NCBI GenBank assembly: GCA_019119145.1
Contig: DWXR01000019.1
Span: 1 to 8,673 of the forward strand
Origin: Hominenteromicrobium gallistercoris
GTDB lineage: Bacteria > Bacillota > Clostridia > Oscillospirales > Acutalibacteraceae
Length of the DNA stretch: 8,673 nt
Reading direction: 5' to 3'
Shown: positions 5,973 through 8,673 of the stretch, one piece after another
How positions within the stretch are numbered: position 1 is the first letter of the stretch
How the letters are laid out: every line of letters starts with the position of its first letter
The notes under the pieces: generated by a model
Databases searched by the model: none
Told to the model about the DNA's origin: nothing
What the model saw: only the letters and a program-made list of their open reading frames with translations
Program-made: the position numbers and the translations under genes

Positions 5973-6687
5973 TGTGCTCCTCCTTTCGCGCGGCCGGACC
6001 GTTTTCGCCGTACAGCGCCGACGCCGCCCAGGCCGCCGCCTTTTTCCAACGGCTCTCCACGCCCTTCGCATGTCCGCCGCGGTTCCATTCCAATAGGACG
6101 CGCCGGCCGTTTTGCCGCAGAAGCGCCGCAGCCGCTTCCGTCGCGGTGCCGACCGTCCGCATCAGCGCCGGGCCGCCGAGCGGCTCCCGGTCGCCGAGCG
6201 ACAGATACACCGCCTGCGCCGGCCGCGGCAGGCGGCCTTGCAGGTACGGCGCAAAGCCCGGGTACCAGAGCGAGCCGGAAACGGAGGCCGCGCAGCCGAA
6301 GAAATCCGTTTCGCACAGCGCCCAGAGCGCGAACAGCCCGCCGAGCGAATAGCCGAGCACCGCGCGCCGGGCCGGGTCCGCCGGCGCGTCGTACTGCGCG
6401 CGCAAATACGGCGCCGCCGTCTCCGTCAGAAAGCGCAGGTAATCTGCACCGCCGCCCGAAAACGCGTCGCCCGGCCGGACCGGCGGCGCAGGCCACGGCG
6501 TGAAGTCCCGCCCGCCGTCCGCCTCCGCAAAGAACAGAAGCGTATGCGGCAGCGCTTCCGCAATCGCCGGAAGCATCGGCTCCATATTCCAGCCGCAGAG
6601 GAACGCCGTCCCCCAGACGCCGTCTGCCGGCACAAAACACGCGCAGCGGCGCCCCGCCAGACAAAAACGATCCGTCTTTCCGGCCAT
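5950..6687 (-). CDS. Alpha/beta-hydrolase-fold esterase (putative esterase family)
   Basis: A 245-aa protein with the nucleophile elbow GYSLGG (112-117, Ser114), a likely acid in YLSLGDRE (Asp166) and a likely catalytic His in RGGHAKG (His206), so a full Ser-Asp-His triad is visible. The arrangement resembles the putative-esterase family that includes esterase D-like and IroE/Bes-like hydrolases, but the substrate cannot be told. There is no signal peptide, so it is probably cytoplasmic. I chose the ATG at 6687 because GGGAGGTG (6694-6701) lies just upstream; a TTG at 6705 would place this site inside the gene. Its last 23 bp overlap the start of rarA, and its C-terminal RKEEHNETADPV is encoded by the rarA ribosome binding site region. 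It is very G+C-rich and Ala/Gly/Pro-rich. It is the first gene of the unit, behind its own promoter. Confidence 0.85.
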   Translation of the reverse strand: MAGKTDRFCLAGRRCACFVPADGVWGTAFLCGWNMEPMLPAIAEALPHTLLFFAEADGGRDFTPWPAPPVRPGDAFSGGGADYLRFLTETAAPYLRAQYDAPADPARRAVLGYSLGGLFALWALCETDFFGCAASVSGSLWYPGFAPYLQGRLPRPAQAVYLSLGDREPLGGPALMRTVGTATEAAAALLRQNGRRVLLEWNRGGHAKGVESRWKKAAAWAASALYGENGPAARKEEHNETADPV

Positions 6688-6693
6688 ACGCAA

Positions 6694-6701
6694 CACCTCC
6701 C
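6694..6701 (-). promoter_or_regulatory. Esterase ribosome binding site (decides the start)
   Basis: GGGAGGTG on the minus strand, six bases before the ATG at 6687. It places the start there and rules against the upstream TTG at 6705. Confidence 0.75.
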
Positions 6702-6728
6702 ACAAAAATCGAACTATTGTTTAAACCC

Positions 6729-6757
6729 AGTATAGCACAGCGCTCAGCAAAAAGCAA
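6729..6757 (-). promoter_or_regulatory. Promoter of the esterase-rarA operon (extended -10)
   Basis: The minus strand reads TTGCTT (6752-6757), a 17-base spacer, then TATACT (6729-6734) preceded by TGC (TGn extended -10). The predicted start near 6722 gives a leader of about 35 bases. It lies directly downstream of the fprA terminator, so the esterase-rarA pair is its own transcription unit. Confidence 0.75.
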
Positions 6758-6760
6758 GCG

Positions 6761-6804
6761 AAACAAAGCCCGGCAGAACGCGGAATTCCGCATACTGCCG
6801 GGCT
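6761..6804 (-). terminator. Intrinsic terminator of fprA
   Basis: A 10-bp perfect outer stem, AGCCCGGCAG (6795-6804 read on the minus strand) with CTGCCGGGCT (6767-6776), encloses a second perfect palindrome, GCGGAATTCCGC (6780-6791), giving a stacked two-part hairpin. On the minus strand it is followed by TTTGTTT (6761-6767). It lies 23 bases after the fprA stop. On the plus strand it is followed by GTTTT, but no plus-strand gene runs into it. Confidence 0.82.
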
Positions 6805-6827
6805 GTTTTACCGTCTCAATCTTCTGT

Positions 6828-7979
6828 TCAGCAGAGCTCTGCGGCCAGCGCCTCGATCTGCGCGCGGCTCTCGTCGCTCAGCGCGGACTTCACCGTGACC
6901 GTCGTTTCCGTAAAGGTCAGGTTCTTCGCGCCCTCGAGCATCTTCTTCATCGTCTTCGCCGCCATAGCCGCCCAGGAGCCGTTTTCGATCATGCCGACCG
7001 TGCGGTTCTGGAAGTTGCGCGCGAGCAGGTGGTCGATGAACGTGTGCATATACGGGAAAATCCCCGCGTTGTACGTCGTCGTCGCCAGCACGAGCTTGCT
7101 GTAGCGGAACGCATTTTCCACAGCCTCCGCCATGTCGTCGCGCGCGAGGTCGATCACCTCGACGGCCGGACAGCCCTTCTCGCGCAGCTTTTCCGCGAGC
7201 AGCTCGACCGCCGCCTTCGTGTGGCCGTACACCGAGGTGTAAGCGATCAGGACGCCCTCATCCTCCGCCGCATAGGAAGACCACGTGTCGTACTTGCCGA
7301 TGTAGTAGCCGAGGTTCTCGCGCAGAACCGGGCCGTGCAGCGGGCAGATCGTCTGAATATCCAGCGCGGCCGCCTTCTTCAGCAGCGCCTGCACCTGCGC
7401 GCCGTACTTGCCGACGATGCCGATATAGTAGCGGCGAGCCTCGCAGGTCCAATCCTCCTCGACGTCGAGCGCGCCGAACTTGCCGAAGCCGTCCGCCGAG
7501 AAGAGCACCTTGTCCGTGCTGTCGTACGTGACGACGACCTCCGGCCAGTGGACCATCGGGGCCGTGACAAATGTCAGCGTGTGGCGGCCAAGCGACAGCG
7601 TGCTGCCCTCTCCGACAACGACGCGGCGCTCCGCGTAGTCCGTGCCGAAGAACTGCTGCATCATCGCGAACGCCTTTGCCGAAGCGACGACCTGCGTTTC
7701 CGGATACGTCTCCATAAAACGCGCGATATTCGCGGAATGATCCGGCTCCATGTGCTGCACGATCAGGTAATCGGGCTTTCTTTCGCCGACCGTATCCGCG
7801 AGGTTCTGAAGCCAGGCGTCCCCGAACTGCGCATCCACCGTATCGAACACGGCAATTTTCTCATCCAGCACGACGTACGAATTGTACGCCATACCGTTCT
7901 TCACGACATACTGCCCCTCAAACAGATCGATGTCGTGGTCGTTCACACCGATATAACGGATATCTTCCGTGATTTTCAC
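6828..7979 (-). CDS. fprA: FprA-type A-class flavodiiron protein (O2/NO reductase)
   Basis: Class A flavodiiron proteins reduce O2 to water and/or NO to N2O in the cytoplasm of anaerobes, with electrons usually from rubredoxin or another small donor. The protein is 383 aa. The N-terminal beta-lactamase-like domain (about 1-240) has all seven expected iron ligands: H76, E78, D80 and H81 in HMEPDH, H144 in MVHWPE, D163 in SADGFG and H215 in CPLHGP. The C-terminal flavodoxin domain (about 243-383) has the FMN phosphate loop TSVYGHT (249-254 region) and the TTYNAG and ENGSWAA flavin-contact segments. No rubredoxin or NADH-oxidoreductase domain is fused, so a separate donor is needed. Initiation is at a GTG (7977-7979) with AAAGGA (7987-7992) seven bases upstream; the frame continues to 8060, but that extension is Arg-rich and unlike the family. 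It is a single-gene unit. Confidence 0.95.
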   Translation of the reverse strand: MKITEDIRYIGVNDHDIDLFEGQYVVKNGMAYNSYVVLDEKIAVFDTVDAQFGDAWLQNLADTVGERKPDYLIVQHMEPDHSANIARFMETYPETQVVASAKAFAMMQQFFGTDYAERRVVVGEGSTLSLGRHTLTFVTAPMVHWPEVVVTYDSTDKVLFSADGFGKFGALDVEEDWTCEARRYYIGIVGKYGAQVQALLKKAAALDIQTICPLHGPVLRENLGYYIGKYDTWSSYAAEDEGVLIAYTSVYGHTKAAVELLAEKLREKGCPAVEVIDLARDDMAEAVENAFRYSKLVLATTTYNAGIFPYMHTFIDHLLARNFQNRTVGMIENGSWAAMAAKTMKKMLEGAKNLTFTETTVTVKSALSDESRAQIEALAAELC

Positions 7980-7986
7980 CGTATCA

Positions 7987-7992
7987 TCCTTT
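7987..7992 (-). promoter_or_regulatory. fprA ribosome binding site (supports the GTG start)
   Basis: AAAGGA on the minus strand, seven bases before GTG at 7977-7979. The nearby ATG within GGATGATAC is out of frame and meets a stop after two codons, so the GTG is the best start. Confidence 0.75.
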
Positions 7993-8020
7993 CTTGATTC
8001 ACGCAATAACAGCAGGCAAA

Positions 8021-8035
8021 GCCGCGCAGCGCGGC
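8021..8035 (-). other. G+C hairpin in the fprA leader
   Basis: GCCGCG and CGCGGC form a perfect 6-bp stem with a 3-base loop about 40 bases upstream of the fprA start and downstream of its promoter, so it is in the transcribed leader. On the minus strand only TTT follows, so it is weak as a terminator. It could be an operator, an RNA stability element or chance in G+C-rich DNA. Confidence 0.35.
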
Positions 8036-8080
8036 AAATCCTTTTCGCACCGCGGGACATGCCTGTGTTTTCCGCTCCCC

Positions 8081-8109
8081 ATTATACCACAGAGCAAAGC
8101 CACAGAAAA
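8081..8109 (-). promoter_or_regulatory. Promoter of fprA (extended -10, weak -35)
   Basis: The minus strand reads TATAAT (8081-8086) preceded by TGG, a perfect extended -10. The best -35 at 17 bases is TTTTCT (8104-8109), which is weak. The predicted start near 8074 gives a leader of about 95 bases, long for this window. Confidence 0.68.
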
Positions 8110-8245
8110 TAGGCAAATGGAAATTTTTTTATCGATTTGCAGCCAACACAGGCGCATGCAACGCTACATTGCTTGCGTGCACCGCTTTCACGCTGCGATA
8201 TTCCACAAGCATCGCTCCATGCCGCACATTTCCGCCGGAAAACAG
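8110..8245. other. Gap between fprA promoter and rRNA-operon terminator, no gene seen
   Basis: About 135 bp with no credible coding region. It has a T7 run (8124-8130) and two imperfect inverted repeats: GCAAAT/ATTTGC (8113-8118 with 8135-8140, 16-base loop) and GCATGCAA/TTGCGTGC (8154-8161 with 8173-8180, one G-T pair). Neither looks like a terminator, promoter or known RNA to me. Confidence 0.4.
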
Positions 8246-8276
8246 AAAAAAGCAGACAGCATAAATACTGTCTGCT
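8246..8276 (-). terminator. Intrinsic terminator of the rRNA-tRNA operon
   Basis: A perfect 9-bp stem, AGCAGACAG with CTGTCTGCT (8268-8276 and 8251-8259), an 8-base loop, then a T run on the minus strand (8246-8251). It begins one base after the CCA end of tRNA-Asn, closing the rRNA-tRNA transcript. Confidence 0.93.
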
Positions 8277-8277
8277 C

Positions 8278-8353
8278 TGGCTCCCCCTGTTGGACTCGAA
8301 CCAACGACCCTGCGGTTAACAGCCGCATGCTCTACCGACTGAGCTAAGGAGGA
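8278..8353 (-). tRNA. tRNA-Asn (GTT)
   Basis: A 76-base cloverleaf with encoded CCA. Acceptor TCCTCCT/AGGGGGA (one G-U pair), D stem GCTC/GAGC, anticodon stem TGCGG/CCGCA with loop CTGTTAA (anticodon GTT), T stem GTTGG/CCAAC with loop TTCGAGT, discriminator G. It is the last of three tRNAs behind the 23S gene, 6 bases after tRNA-Glu. Confidence 0.97.
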
Positions 8354-8359
8354 ATATTT

Positions 8360-8434
8360 TGGTGACCCGTGCGGGAATCGAACCCACGTTAACGGCGTGA
8401 GAGGCCGCTGTCTTAACCGCTTGACCAACGGGCC
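8360..8434 (-). tRNA. tRNA-Glu (CTC)
   Basis: A 75-base cloverleaf with encoded CCA. Acceptor GGCCCGT/ACGGGTC, anticodon stem GCGGC/GCCGT with loop CTCTCAC (anticodon CTC, reads GAG), T stem GTGGG/CCCGC with loop TTCGATT, discriminator A. The CTC form supplements the essential TTC form, which must be elsewhere; it suits a G+C-rich genome that uses GAG often. Confidence 0.96.
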
Positions 8435-8439
8435 ATAAC

Positions 8440-8515
8440 TGGTGCACCATCAGGGACTCGAACCCGGGACACCCTGATTAAGAGTCAGGTGCTCTACCAA
8501 CTGAGCTAATGGTGC
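8440..8515 (-). tRNA. tRNA-Lys (CTT), with a T-stem mismatch
   Basis: A 76-base cloverleaf with encoded CCA. Acceptor GCACCAT/ATGGTGC, D stem GCTC/GAGC, anticodon stem CCTGA/TCAGG with loop CTCTTAA (anticodon CTT, reads AAG), T loop TTCGAGT, discriminator A. The T stem CCGGG/CCCTG has a C-U mismatch at positions 50:64; CAGGG would pair perfectly. It is the first tRNA after the 23S gene. The TTT isoacceptor must be elsewhere. Confidence 0.95.
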
Positions 8516-8604
8516 ATAAAGGGCAAATACCCTGAAAACTGAATAAAGGAGAAGCGGATGGAAGGAGAAGTGCGCGCAATCTTGAAGTTTTCAAGAAGAT
8601 GTAT
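8516..8604 (-). other. 23S to tRNA-Lys spacer, probable processing stem, no 5S gene
   Basis: An 89-base spacer between the 23S 3' end and tRNA-Lys, too short for a 5S gene and without 5S-like sequence. It contains a perfect 7-bp hairpin TCTTGAA/TTCAAGA (8580-8596) and, on the minus strand, TTCAGTTTTCAGGG (about 8531-8544). In Firmicutes such a sequence commonly pairs with a complementary sequence before 23S to form the RNase III processing stem; that half is outside the window. Confidence 0.55.
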
Positions 8605-8673
8605 GGTCAAGCCCTCGACCTATTAGTACTGCCAAGCTGAACACGTTACCGTGCTTACACACGCAGCCTATCA
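8605..8673 (-). rRNA. 23S rRNA, 3' end (runs off the window)
   Basis: The last about 69 bases of a 23S gene transcribed leftward. On the minus strand it ends with the highly conserved block ACTAATAGGTCGAGGGCTTG followed by ACC, which is the usual 23S 3' terminus in Firmicutes. The exact mature end may differ by a few bases. The rest of the gene and the 16S lie beyond the right edge. Confidence 0.93.

Noticed and set aside
5973..6071. N-terminal extension of rarA
   Set aside because: It is Arg-rich, lies inside the esterase gene, and a strong AAAGGAGG marks the start at 5972.
4659..6503. 614-codon open frame on the plus strand, opposite rarA and the esterase
   Set aside because: It is an antisense shadow spanning two unrelated minus-strand genes; Arg-rich with no recognisable domain or good start site.
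6717..7997. 426-codon open frame on the plus strand, opposite fprA
   Set aside because: It is antisense to a flavodiiron gene with all ligands intact, and it crosses that gene's terminator; no family resemblance.
7980..8060. N-terminal extension of fprA to an upstream ATG
   Set aside because: The added residues are unlike the family, and the region includes the fprA ribosome binding site and leader hairpin.
8113..8180. Inverted repeats upstream of fprA as a small RNA or terminator
   Set aside because: The arms are short or have long loops, there is no T run after them, and no promoter for a small RNA is evident.
1..8673. CRISPR array, insertion sequence, prophage or attachment site
   Set aside because: No regularly spaced repeats, transposase-like protein, terminal inverted repeats or duplicated tRNA end were seen in the window.

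Overview
The window looks like a core-genome segment of an anaerobic, fairly G+C-rich member of the Clostridia, possibly Oscillospiraceae/Ruminococcaceae. The reasons are strong Shine-Dalgarno sites, sigma-A-type promoters, an adjacent greA and lysS pair, an ECF-type vitamin transporter next to a type III pantothenate kinase, an A-type flavodiiron protein, and tRNA genes with encoded CCA behind a 23S gene. The family-level placement is inference.

Layout from left to right. Positions 1-183 (minus) hold the first 61 codons of a Fic-family protein with its own extended -10 promoter. Positions 342-2842 (minus) hold greA then lysS, transcribed leftward from a perfect consensus promoter. The lysS product carries an additional C-terminal EMAPII/MetRS-type tRNA-binding domain, and a strong intrinsic terminator sits between greA and lysS. 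Divergently, 3131-4552 (plus) holds an ECF S component (probably the pantothenate binder PanT) and coaX, ended by a textbook terminator. Positions 4641-6687 (minus) hold a small serine esterase overlapping and probably translationally coupled to rarA. Positions 6828-7979 (minus) hold a GTG-initiated flavodiiron protein with its own promoter and terminator. Positions 8246-8673 (minus) hold the end of an rRNA operon: the 23S 3' end, then tRNA-Lys(CTT), tRNA-Glu(CTC), tRNA-Asn(GTT) and a terminator, with no 5S gene in between.

Functionally the window is mostly information processing (23S/tRNA, lysyl-tRNA synthetase, GreA, RarA), one short CoA-supply operon (pantothenate import then phosphorylation), and one O2/NO detoxification gene. 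Four of the five promoters I can place (fic, panT, esterase, fprA) carry a TGn extended -10; the fifth (greA) has perfect -35 and -10 hexamers and a 12-bp perfect palindrome in its spacer.

I did not find a previously undescribed multi-gene system here. The points most worth a second look are local: the palindrome inside the greA promoter, the terminator placed just ahead of the lysS ribosome binding site, the LysRS-tRBD fusion, the missing 5S gene, the T-stem mismatch in tRNA-Lys, and the esterase-rarA overlap. Every gene-free stretch is under 300 bp and is described below.
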